Of a DNA stretch of 52,500 nt, positions 43,373 through 52,500 are shown piece by piece. The notes under the pieces are model-generated. The model made no database searches and was not told where the DNA came from. It saw only the letters and a program-made list of their open reading frames with translations. The position numbers and the translations under genes are program-made. Every line of letters begins with the position of its first letter. The stretch's first letter is position 1. Source of the stretch: Mesostigma viride (taxonomy: Eukaryota; Streptophyta; Mesostigmatophyceae; Mesostigmatales; Mesostigmataceae); NCBI GenBank assembly GCA_009746045.1, contig RPFO01000219.1, forward strand, positions 225,001 through 277,500, given 5' to 3'.

Positions 43373-43415
43373 GGCTCGTTAGTAGACATGCAGAGTATAC
43401 ATTACAAAGGGAAAA

Positions 43416-43470
43416 ATTAATTAATTAATTAATTAATTAATTAATTAAACACGTGCTCCCGTTGGGGAGT
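43416..43470 (-). mobile_element. L-D 3' end micro-copy
   Basis: A TTAATTAA tail (43416-43448) adjoins the L-D terminal hairpin (CGTG-CTCCC-GTTG-GGGAG, ending at GGAGCAC). Nothing more of L-D is present. No target duplication was found. Confidence 0.65.
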
Positions 43471-43930
43471 CACGGAGCACCGAAGTCCCTGTGCGTGCAC
43501 TACAGGAGAAAGGGCAGAGACCCCCAGTCTCCTTCATGCCAAAGGCATGCCACAGCTGCATTCGGGTGCGCTAGCTAAAGGACAGGCTAACGATCCGGCA
43601 AACTGTGGGTGCAATAAGACCCATGTAAGCGTGGCATAACAAGTAGCGTGGGCAAGCCAATCTGAACATAGCCAGGGCGTAGCATGGCTGTACTAGGACT
43701 AGGCTAAGGCTATGGCTGGTTGTGTACCGTGCGTTTGCGGCACGTGACTAGGTATGTTGGCACAGCTAGGCAAACATTCTAAGCATGGCTGCCTTAGCGG
43801 CAGTGACTCCAATGGTTACAAGCTAGGGCTATTGCTATTCTAGGGAAAAAGAAAAAAGGAAAAGAAAGAAAGAAAAAGGAAAAGAAAATGTAAATGGTAA
43901 TAATACAAACAATAATAAATAAAGACAAAG
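43471..43930. other. No supported gene; purine-rich patch
   Basis: I see no frame or element here. 43843-43890 is a G/A-rich stretch (GAAAAAGAAAAAAGG and similar), next to the N-B copy 6 target. Confidence 0.4.
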
Positions 43931-43949
43931 TAAAGAGTAATAGACTTGC

Positions 43950-44430
43950 TTAAGCAGCATACCACCTCCACCACCTCCACCATCTCGGCACAACTCAAGC
44001 AACAAGCCCTCGACCTTCGCGAGGAAGCCGACATCGCCCGGCGCAGCCACAATGTCATCGTCAAGCACTTCGACCAGCCGGCAGGTGAGACCTCACCACG
44101 AGCCTTCTTGAGGCATTTAAGCGCGACATTTTTGCCCCCATGCTACTCACTGGTGAGCTGGACATGTCGGCTGTCCCGGCACCCGTGCTCCTCACCTTTA
44201 AGTACATGGCGGACAAGCTGTCGTTCCTTAAATGCCGCAAGAAGCTCTCGGAGACTCGCTTCACGCTGGACGACGACTTGACCCTAGCCCAGCAACAGCG
44301 GCGACGCGAGCTATGGCCGACCTACCTTCAGCTCCGGCAGAGCGCAAGGGGGAAGCCGGTATACTGGAGGGGGGCGGTCATCCACGTTGACCACAAGCCC
44401 TGGCAGGCCCCCCCTGCCACCTCAGACTAG
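43950..44430 (+). pseudogene. ORF1 C-terminal part, N-B copy 6
   Basis: Pieces in shifting frames give TTSTTSTISAQLKQQALDLR, RRSHNVIVKHFDQPAGE, then GELDMSAVPAPVLLTFKYMA, ADKLSFLKCRKKLSETRFTL, DDDLTLAQQQRRRELWPTYL and GKPVYWRGAVIHVDHKPW. It ends with a TAG at about 44428. This is the clearest view of the C-terminal domain. Confidence 0.65.
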
Positions 44431-44605
44431 GGAATATATACCATGGTAGTGTAGATTAGTCAGGCTTAGCCTAGCATGTGGCCCACGCGCATGTGCGCCC
44501 ATAATGCCCCCCATGGATGATGCCTTCATAATTTAGCCACGCCCTGCCTATAATGAGACCCCCATGGATGTCGCATTAAGAATTTAGCCATGCTATATGC
44601 CATGC

Positions 44606-45701
44606 CCACTGCAGACCGGCGTCTGGCAGGGTTGCGTCCTGTCGCCGTACCTGTTTATTATTGTAGTGGATTATGTTATGCGCCAGGCACGTGCTCGCTT
44701 TGCTAGCATTGCAGGCCGTGCCCCTGGCCTAGCGATCGCGAACGAGCTTGGGGAAGGGGGGCCGACTAACAAGCAGAATTTACTAGCTGACCTAATTTAT
44801 GCCGACGACATCATGCTCATCGAGAAGCCGGAGTCTGCCCAACTTTGGCTGGACTGCCTGGCGCTCGAGGCTCGGGCGGTTGGTCTAGAAATCAGCCCCA
44901 AAACGGAGGCCCTGGCCCTCGGCATGGCAGGGCCCCCACCCACACTCCGCCTCTTAGACGATGCCGAGGTCAACTACCCTCCTTCAGGCCGCTTCAAGCT
45001 GCTCGGCAGTTGGCTTCCCGACTGCGAGGACGACATGACGACACGGACCGGCATGGCGTGGGCGCACCTCCATGACCACCGCCGCTGGTGGAGCAACCCC
45101 GCCCTACCCCGGATCGTCAAGCGTGACCTCTTCAAGGTCGTCATTCTGACTATCCTGACCTACGGCGCCGAGACGTGGGCACTGACGCAGGAGCTGGAGC
45201 AACGACTCGACGGCGCCGTCACCAAGATGCTGCGCAAGGCCCTTAACATCCCCTTTGGTTTGCACATTAGTAATGAGGATTTGTACACTGATTTGCCCTA
45301 TGTTTCCCACATTATTAGGCATAGGCGCCTGGGCCTAGCCGGGCACCTGGCCCGCACAGATCAGGTAGATACCTCAGATAGACTAGCTGGCACCAAGCCC
45401 GCCCACTGAGCCTGGGCGATATGTCCTCACCTGGCGTGCCCCCGGCCGCGCGCGGCAGGGCCGCCACCCGTGGACTTTTCGTGATAGACTCGGCATGGAC
45501 ATGTGCTACACTAGACGTGACGGGCTCACCCCCGGGCAGCCTCCTGGTTTGTCTGTAATATGGAGGCAGATGGTGCGCAAGGATAGATGGCAAGTAGTGA
45601 AGGAGACCACCCCCAAGCCTGTGGGGGCTCCGCGTGTGACCAAGTATGGCATTCATAGCGATTCGGGCCGCGGTGCCCACACCCCTGTAACTAGGACCTA
45701 G
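44606..45701 (+). pseudogene. L-A ORF2 fragment: reverse transcriptase palm to C-terminus
   Basis: PLQTGVWQGCVLSPYLFIIV carries the G-x-x-L-S-P-like motif B. LLADLIYADDIMLIEKPE has the catalytic YADD at 44798-44809. LEARAVGLEISPKTEALALG and RFKLLGSWLPDCEDDM follow, then the thumb region. After a stop near 45407, one frame over, come GRHPWTFRDRLGMDMCYTRR and GLSVIWRQMVRKDRWQVVKE, ending at about 45701. Motif A and the fingers are cut off by 5' truncation. It is inactive. Confidence 0.9.
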
Positions 45702-45756
45702 ATAGCTTATACCATCCATTCCATCCCATGTTCCCCTCCCACTGAGGACTTATGCT

Positions 45757-45775
45757 CACGTGACGCAGTCACGTG
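45757..45775 (+). promoter_or_regulatory. L-A 3' terminal hairpin
   Basis: CACGTGAC-GCA-GTCACGTG is a perfect 8-bp stem with a 3-base loop, four bases before the tail. The same stem is at 8159-8177 and 42820-42838. At 48958-48976 it is CACGTAAC-ACT-GTTACGTG, with one pair changed on both sides. It probably marks the RNA for the element's reverse transcriptase. Confidence 0.75.
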
Positions 45776-45778
45776 TCT

Positions 45779-45847
45779 ATTAATTAATTAATTAATTAAT
45801 TAATTAATTAATTAATTAATTAATTAATTAATTAATTAATTAATTAA
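45779..45847 (+). repeat. (TTAA)n tail of L-A copy 7
   Basis: About 68 bases of TATTAATTAATT follow the terminal hairpin and end at the target duplication. Confidence 0.9.
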
Positions 45848-45899
45848 TGCCATGCAGAGAGATGCTCTCTGTCGAGAAGCCATGCCCTAGCTCTTGTAT

Positions 45900-46185
45900 T
45901 CTGATCAGGCACTCCGCAAAGGTGAAAACCATTTGCGTTCAGTGCCGGGCCGCGGAAAACGCGGAAAAACGCGATCTGCAAATGAATCCGACCGGAATCG
46001 AACTGGGGACCTCTCGCACCAACTTTCGCTGACTATAGGACGGACGTCTCCGGTTACCATGGCATCGCCAACTTACACCTACAGTCATCCGCAAAAGTTC
46101 TCCTGTCCGGGGAGTGATGCAAGCCTTTCGGATTTGGTACTAGATAAATCACTCGAGATCTGTTTGTAGGAGTACTACACACGTG
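45900..46185 (-). mobile_element. SINE-T copy 1 (tRNA-like short element)
   Basis: The 8-bp duplication TCTTGTAT at 45892-45899 and 46186-46193 flanks 286 bases that match 48255-48528 in reverse. The minus strand holds GTGCGAGAGGTCCCCAGTTC, then GATTCAGGTCGG, which looks like the variable loop and T-arm of a tRNA, with a B-box core GTTCGATTC. A full cloverleaf was not found. Confidence 0.7.
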
Positions 46186-46376
46186 TCTTGTATAGCCATG
46201 ATGATCTTCCCCCACATGACATACTCCCCCTTAGCTGGGCATAGTGTGAAGATCATGAGGGTGCAGGTGCCCTGGTGCACCTAGAGCACGGGTAGTTTAC
46301 ATTCCCACCCTTGCAGGAAGTAGCCCAGAATGTATTAAAAGCCGTATGCCCCTTCTCAGGGATATGTGCTACATGT

Positions 46377-46390
46377 ACTCCCAACGGAGT
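46377..46390 (+). promoter_or_regulatory. N-B 3' terminal CAAC hairpin
   Basis: ACTCC-CAAC-GGAGT sits 10 bases before the tail. Copies: 13897-13910 (loop CAAT), 9666-9679 (minus), and 15634-15649 where the stem is AGCTCC/GGAGCT with a paired change. L-C copies share CTCC-CAAC-GGAG and the preceding ATATGTGCTACATG. Confidence 0.75.
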
Positions 46391-46521
46391 TATGTTTCTA
46401 ATTAATTAATTAAAGAGTAATAATAATTACAAAAACAAAAATGGAATAAAGGGAAGGTCATTGCTGGGATGTGGTGAGGCACAGGCGATGTTGGAGTATT
46501 AATTAATTAATTAATTAGACT

Positions 46522-46544
46522 CGTGCTCCCGTTGGGGAGTCACG
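46522..46544 (-). promoter_or_regulatory. L-D 3' terminal hairpin
   Basis: On the minus strand CGTG-A-CTCCC-CAAC-GGGAG-CACG forms a nine-pair stem with one bulge and a CAAC loop. The copy at 48651-48673 is CGT-G-GTCCCC-CAAC-GGGGAC-ACG: different bases, same fold and loop. Confidence 0.75.
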
Positions 46545-46893
46545 GAGCATTAACCCCAATGAATGGATGGATGGGCGCACACATTCCTACCGGTCTAATC
46601 TATCTACATTGGCTACATACTACATCTATCTAACAACATTCTAACTACATCATCTATCTAGGCAGCCGCACGCTGCCCTAGGGGGAGCTATCTAGCGTGC
46701 CTCCCGCGGGATTGCACACGCGGGCGCTTCCCCACTGGGGGGGGCTCGTTGTCCTCTATGACCTGGGCCCACTTGGCCTTGTCCATCATCTTCTTCCAAA
46801 TCACGGAGAGGCCTAGGCCCCCCATGTCCTCTACTAGCTGTTCTTTGAAGGTGCGGGCCTTGCGGCGTCTAACGTCACTGGGCCCAGCCCACG

Positions 46894-47900
46894 TCAGGAG
46901 GTGTCGGCCAGGCTGGGCTGGTCGCAGTCCTGCGGGGGGCCACGTGAGGTGTCTACCTGGTTGGTGCGAGCTAGGTGCCCTACTAGCTGCAGGCGGCGTT
47001 GCTTAATTGTGCTGGTGATATAGGGCATGCCCTGGTACAGGTCCTCATTGCGGACATGAGCAGCATATCCTACTCTGAAAATGGAACGCAGCATGCTGGT
47101 GACTGCGCCGTCCAGCTTGCGGGCCAGGTCGGCGGTGAGGGTCCACGTCTCGGCGCCATACGTGAGAACAGGAAGGACGAGGACCTTGAACAGGTCCTGT
47201 TTCTCGATCTTGCCCAGGGGCTTGCGCCATAGGGCCCGGTACTGGCGTAAAGCGTGCCAGGCGAGGGAGATGCGGTGGTCCACATCCACCTCGCAGCTAG
47301 GGAGCAGGCTGCCCAGCAGCTTAACGCGGTCCCGATACAGGACTCGAGAGCCGTCTAGGAGATAGAGGGGCGGCGCTGCGGTGGTGAGCCCAACCGCCAG
47401 GGCCTCTGTCTTCTTGCTGACCTCAAGCCCCACTGCACGGGCCTCGAGGGCCAGGCAGTCAAGCCATGTCTGCACGTGCTCAGTGTCCTCAAAGAGGGTG
47501 GTGTCGTCTGCGTAAATGATGTCTGCTAGCCGAATCTCCGTGTCCGCACCGCCATGCCAGAATTTGTTAGCAACCTGCACTCCTGGTTCCCTGCCCACGA
47601 TGCGGGCAAATCGCTTGCGCGCCTGAATCATTACGTATTCGACAACAATAATGAACAGGTAGGGCGACAGCACGCAGCCCTGCCACACACCCTTCTGTAA
47701 AGGGCATGGGGGCGTGGTCCCGTAAGAAGTGCGCACCGAAGTGGTGGACCCTTCATACAGGTTGCGGATGACAGCAATCAGGGGGCGGGGGATCCGAAAC
47801 AACTCGAGGATGTCCCAAAGCGCAGGCCAGAAAACCGAATCGAAGGCTTTGATGAAGTCCACCAGCACAAGGTGCAAAGGGGACTCACCAGGCTGAAGGC
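46894..47900 (-). CDS. LINE reverse transcriptase, longest open frame (L-D)
   Basis: The frame is open from the truncated 5' edge of the element; from its first Met at 47877 it has 327 residues. MHLVLVDFIKAFDSVFWPAL holds motif A with its Asp. TTPPCPLQKGVWQGCVLSPY is motif B, and RLADIIYADDTTLFEDTE has the catalytic YADD (minus strand of 47503-47514). LEARAVGLEVSKKTEALAVG and VLPVLTYGAETWTLTADLAR continue into the thumb. It ends early near 46894; the usual tail (GLSVIWKKMMDKAKWAQVIE) reads in another frame further down. The fingers and any endonuclease are missing, so it is not functional alone, but the palm is intact. It copies element RNA in target-primed integration. Confidence 0.9.
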
Positions 47901-47993
47901 TGTTGGAGTATGGGTCAGGAGTTCGATAATTTTTCAGCGCCCATGGTGCCCGGCCGGGGGTCTCCTATCCAACCGCGTACATATTGTGACGTC

Positions 47994-48528
47994 CGTCCTA
48001 TTGTCAGCAAAATTTGGTGCGAGAGGTCCCCAGTTCGATTCAGGTCGGATTCATTTGTAGATCGCGTTTTCCGCGTTTTCCGCGGCCCGGCACTGAACGC
48101 AAAGGTTTTCACCTTTGCGGAGTGTCTGATCAGAATATACGCTTGGCTGATTTCGATAGTACCGGCTACGCCCCCTTCGAGAGAAGGTTTCAGCCGTGTT
48201 CAGCCCGTCTCACGGTGCGAGACTGAACAAGTCTCGCGTGCAGACACGTGTGTAGTACTCCTACACACAGATCTCGAGTGATTTATCTAGTACCAAATCC
48301 GAAAGGCTTGCATCACTCCCCGGACAGGAGAAATTTTGCGGATGACTGTAGGTGTAAGTTGGCGATGCCATGGTAACCGGAGACGTCCGTCCTATTGTCA
48401 GCAAAATTTGGTGCGAGAGGTCCCCAGTTCGATTCAGGTCGGATTCATTTGTAGATCGCGTTTTCCGCGTTTTCCGCGGCCCGGCACTGAACGCAAAGGT
48501 TTTCACCTTTGCGGAGTGTCTGATCAGA
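47994..48528 (+). mobile_element. SINE-T copy 2, partial dimer
   Basis: The 13-bp duplication ATATTGTGACGTC at 47981-47993 and 48529-48541 bounds it. A 5'-cut first unit (47994 to about 48138) and a longer second unit (about 48139-48528) share the tRNA-like T-arm region, CGCGTTTTCCGCGTTTTCCG and the end TGTCTGATCAGAAT. About 110 bases at 48140-48250 occur only in the second unit. Confidence 0.75.
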
Positions 48529-48577
48529 ATATTGTGACGTCTTGGGGAGACGCCCACTATATCTTAAACTGGGGAAT

Positions 48578-48627
48578 ACGAGCCTAATTAATTAATTAAT
48601 TAATTAATGAATTAATTAATTAGTTAA
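48578..48627 (+). mobile_element. L-D micro-insertion: 7 element bases plus tail
   Basis: The insert ACGAGCC + TAATTAATTAAT... lies between TTAAACTGGGGAAT at 48564-48577 and 48628-48641. Only the last bases of L-D were copied before the process ended. Confidence 0.85.
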
Positions 48628-48641
48628 TTAAACTGGGGAAT

Positions 48642-48693
48642 TCAGTGCTCCGTGGTCCCCCAACGGGGACACGAGACTAATTGATTAATTAAT
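48642..48693 (+). mobile_element. L-D 3' end fragment with diverged hairpin
   Basis: The stretch holds GTGCTCCGTG, the GTCCCC-CAAC-GGGGAC stem (48655-48670), CACGAGAC-like sequence and a TAATTGATTAATTAAT tail. It matches the minus strand of 46500-46550. Confidence 0.75.
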
Positions 48694-48995
48694 GCGTTAC
48701 CCACGTCGCAATGGGCTCACGCCGCAGCAGCCCCCTGGCATGTCTGTCATCTGGTGGCAGATGCTTTGCAAGGATAGGTGCACAGGTAGTCATGAAGGAG
48801 ACCACCCCAAAGTCAGTGGGGGCTCCGCATGTGATCAAGTATGGCATTCACAGTGATTCGGGCCGTGGTGCCCACAATCCCGTAACTATGTCTTAGATAG
48901 CTAGAGCTCCCTCCCTGCCATCCCATCCTACTCTCGACTGTACTGAGGACTTATGCTCACGTAACACTGTTACGTGTTAATTAATTAATTAATCA
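48694..48995 (+). mobile_element. L-A LINE copy 8, 3' end
   Basis: The sequence gives the ORF2 end (GLTPQQPPGMSVIWWQM-like, with changes), the 3' UTR and the variant hairpin CACGTAAC-ACT-GTTACGTG at 48958-48976, then a TTAATTAA tail. The next L-A copy faces it tail to tail. Confidence 0.85.
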
Positions 48996-49210
48996 ATTGA
49001 TTAACACGTAGTCTACTAGTTCACGCGTCATGCATGTGAGCTAGGATACATCCTCAATGAGGTGGAAATGGAATGGAATGGGTGACTATCTAGCTTCTAG
49101 TTGCAGGGTTGCGGGCGCCACTGCCCGTATCAATATGTATACCGAATAAAAATGTCACGCATGACACGCGCGTGATGTACCCCACCGATCTACGTACATG
49201 GGGGTTGGTA
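48996..49210 (-). mobile_element. L-A LINE copy 9, diverged 3' end
   Basis: On the minus strand it matches the L-A 3' UTR (TGCAACTAGAAGCTAGATAG, CATTCCATTTCC, CTCA.TGAGGAT). The terminal hairpin has decayed. It shares an AT-rich tail junction near 48996 with copy 8. Confidence 0.7.
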
Positions 49211-49221
49211 TCAATTAATTG

Positions 49222-49330
49222 AGACAACTATTCCTGGACGCATGGCGGTCCAACGTCATGTAAGACTAGGGTAGTTGTCTGAGCGGAAAGACACGAATTA
49301 AGACCGCGGGAGCCATGTGGCTAAATGTAG
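49222..49330 (+). repeat. Repeat G copy 2 with conserved fold
   Basis: AGACAACTA (49222-49230) pairs with TAGTTGTCT (49272-49280). The inner stem CATGGCG / CGTCATG (49241-49247, 49254-49260) keeps pairing with one G-U pair compared with the copy at 15786. Confidence 0.6.
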
Positions 49331-50117
49331 GACACATGCCGGTTGCCTCTTGTCGTTTACAGGGCGACCGCGGTACGTATTGCAGCACTCCGCAGGTCTT
49401 CTTGGCAATCCGTCACCAAGATTTCCGGACAAAAGCTCAGGACAAAACCTCTTAAACAGAGCGCAGGGCACGTGTAACGTGCCCTAATGGGTCAATAATG
49501 CGAAGTTAAGAACATCCACCAGGCCACACAGAGTATCCTGCGCTGGCTGTCTCATGGACATCCACCAGGCCGCGCGCATCGTGGCAGATGAGTGCACCGT
49601 GGGCATTGATTATGCCTCACCATCGCCAACATCACCATCACCACGGCCAGCAGCATCTGCATCTGCAGCAGCAGCATCTGCAGCAGCAGCAGGTGCTTTT
49701 TACAAGTCATCCATTCATTGAATCCACCGCCACAATGCCCCAACCAACGGGCGCGCGCCGGCTCAGTTCTTCTGCCTGCCTCCTCCTTTCTCCTTCCTCC
49801 TTCCTCCTTCCTTCTTCCTTCTTCCTCCTTCCTATGCCCGCAACTCCCCTCCTTCGCAGGACCCCGTTTACCCTCGTGCGCCAAAACTAGCCGCGCCCGA
49901 ATTTCCTCCTTTTCAACCGTGGCCTCTCATGGGATCCCGACCCGCAAGCCCAAGCTCGAACACCCAAAAAACTCAAATCCAGGTTACCTTGTAAGATTTA
50001 AACGTTCATGCCCCCCGCTGGCTCATTTCCCAATATCACCTATAAATAGCCCACAGCAGGTCCCTCAAATCACAAGGTCCCTCCCTCCCGTCCCCATGTC
50101 TCGACGTACTTCCCGCC
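49331..50117. other. No supported gene; hairpin, CAG and pyrimidine repeats
   Basis: GGGCACG-TGTAA-CGTGCCC forms a 7-bp hairpin at 49466-49484. ACATCCACCAGGCC occurs twice (49512 and 49558). A CAG/CTG-rich stretch is at 49645-49690 and a CTTCCT tract at 49780-49830. This may include the 3' UTR of the gene ending at 50118. Confidence 0.5.
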
Positions 50118-50532
50118 TCAAGCCGTAGTCCCCCGCCACACATTCTCCACATGCGCTGACACCGAGAGCGCCTGCTCCAGCATCTCCTCGTGGTACGGCA
50201 GCTGCGGCGGCTGCTGCTCCAGCTGTGGCATGAGCGTGTTCATCACCGCGTTCAGGTGCGTGTCCGACTTGATCGCCTTGCGCACGAGCGCGAGCGTGAG
50301 GCCCGTCTTGGGGGAGACATACACGGGGAACGCGTGGGCCGCCTCTGCCTCCGCGACCGCGCCGTGGTCACCCAGGAACGCGATCACGTCCTCGGCTGCC
50401 TGGTGGCACGCCTTCTTGGCGGCCTCGAGGTGCGCGACGAACGGCGTGCTGTCGACGATTGCGGACGTGATGTAGCGGTTGAGGCCAAACGCCTTGAGCA
50501 GGTCGAGCAGGATGGTGCCCGGGGCGGTCGTC
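50118..50532 (-). CDS. Terminal exon of an unidentified host gene
   Basis: A 3' splice site (CACCCCCCAG) precedes the exon, whose 415 bases give one base plus 137 codons and a TGA stop. The frame starts TTAPGTILLDLLKAFGLNRY and runs through VDSTPFVAHLEAAKKACHQA, FPVYVSPKTGLTLALVRKAI and TLMPQLEQQPPQLPYHEEML to ENVWRGTTA. Codon third positions are strongly G/C, as in the RF3 exons, and Ala-rich helical segments dominate. No other frame in the area shows this bias. I do not recognise the family. The upstream exon must lie beyond 50533, past the G/AG microsatellite, and I could not find it. A protein database search of the 137 residues would settle it. Confidence 0.65.
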
Positions 50533-50833
50533 CTGGGGGGTGGGAGGAGGAGGAGAAGGGGGAGGGGATGGGGACGCAAGTAGGAAGTTCCCATGGGGAA
50601 ATAGGCTGGTATCTCTTGTTTCAATCAATGCTGGATGTGAGCGTTACTGCTTATGGATTAGTCGTCAGGAACTGGTCTCAATAAAAAAGGTAAGCAGGAT
50701 GTAAGGCAACGCTCTTGACGTGCAGGTTGGCAGGTGGATACGCGATGGAGGGACCGGTGGTGATGGAGTATGTTGGGAAAGAGAAATAAGACCACCAGGG
50801 GGGCGGTGGGTGGGTGGGTTGGTTGGTTGGGAA

Positions 50834-52500
<1,667 letters not shown>

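Larger units (their letters stand above)
44606..45846 (+). mobile_element. L-A LINE copy 7, best 3' half
   Basis: The duplication ATGCCATGC at 44597-44605 and 45847-45855 bounds it, so the apparent start codon of the open frame lies in target DNA. It includes the palm of the reverse transcriptase, the C-terminal tail, the 3' UTR, the hairpin (45757-45775) and a 68-base TTAATTAA tail. Confidence 0.9.
43943..46410 (+). mobile_element. N-B copy 6, 5'-truncated, split by L-A and a SINE-like element
   Basis: The 12-bp duplication TAAAGAGTAATA at 43931-43942 and 46411-46422 bounds it. It carries the ORF1 C-terminal part (to 44430), then the 3' UTR, the hairpin ACTCC-CAAC-GGAGT (46377-46390) and a short TAATTAATTAAT tail. 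L-A copy 7 and SINE-T copy 1 interrupt the 3' UTR. Removing them gives a 3' UTR of about 405 bases. Confidence 0.9.
46500..47900 (-). mobile_element. L-D LINE copy 4, 1.4 kb, 5'-truncated
   Basis: The duplication TGTTGGAGTAT at 46489-46499 and 47901-47911 bounds it. On the minus strand it runs from mid reverse transcriptase to the C-terminal tail, a 3' UTR with two to three GGAT units (46556-46575), the hairpin (46522-46544) and a TAATTAATTAAT tail. Confidence 0.9.

Noticed and set aside
44597-44605. ATG as the start codon of the L-A reverse transcriptase frame
   Set aside because: It lies in the target duplication ATGCCATGC, outside the element; the frame is open by truncation.
45961-46030. 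A genuine tRNA gene
   Set aside because: Only a T-arm-like 3' half is seen and it lies inside a repeated, duplication-flanked element; better read as SINE-like.

Overview
This is a eukaryotic nuclear window, most likely from a green alga (Chlorophyta). It holds one recognisable host gene with short exons and GT-AG introns: the 3' part of a bacterial-type, organelle-type peptide chain release factor 3. A TGTAA polyadenylation signal lies about 70 bases after its stop. A second, unidentified GC-rich terminal exon lies on the minus strand near 50.1-50.5 kb. Almost everything else is transposable elements inserted into each other, plus very long microsatellites. No prokaryotic operons, rRNA genes, complete tRNA genes or CRISPR arrays were seen.

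Layout. 1-4.8 kb: release factor 3 exons and repeat-filled introns. 4.9-19.1 kb: a dense nest of non-LTR retrotransposons. I separate three LINE families by their 3' ends (L-A, L-C, L-D) and an ORF1-only element (N-B). 20.2-39.1 kb: one minus-strand N-B copy is split by a 17-kb LTR retrotransposon (20345-37318, TSD TCATG). That element is split by an 8.5-kb CACTA transposon (21020-29565). The CACTA element carries a threefold segmental repeat, one copy of which holds a TTAA-flanked DNA element (22945-24643). 39.2-42.8 kb: AT-richer DNA with no supported gene. 42.8-49.3 kb: a second LINE nest, with SINE-like insertions. 49.4-52.5 kb: the minus-strand exon, a G/AG microsatellite and unexplained sequence.

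How the parts relate. Most element boundaries were set by target-site duplications, often with another copy in the window serving as the empty site, so the relative order of insertion can be read. N-B is about 2.1 kb: 5' leader, an ORF1-like protein of about 490 codons, and a 3' UTR of about 380-405 bases. It has no reverse transcriptase. It shares its last ~40 bases, including a CAAC-loop hairpin, with L-C, which suggests mobilisation in trans. Stem-pair changes that keep pairing support real RNA hairpins at the 3' ends of L-A, L-D and N-B. Tails after these hairpins are short tandem repeats (TAAT, TTTAA, TGTAA), and one L-D copy contains a 633-base GGAT expansion. The LTR element appears to carry an unusual pol order: integrase, protease-like domain, reverse transcriptase, RNase H. 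All comparisons were done by eye; family names are local labels, not database names.
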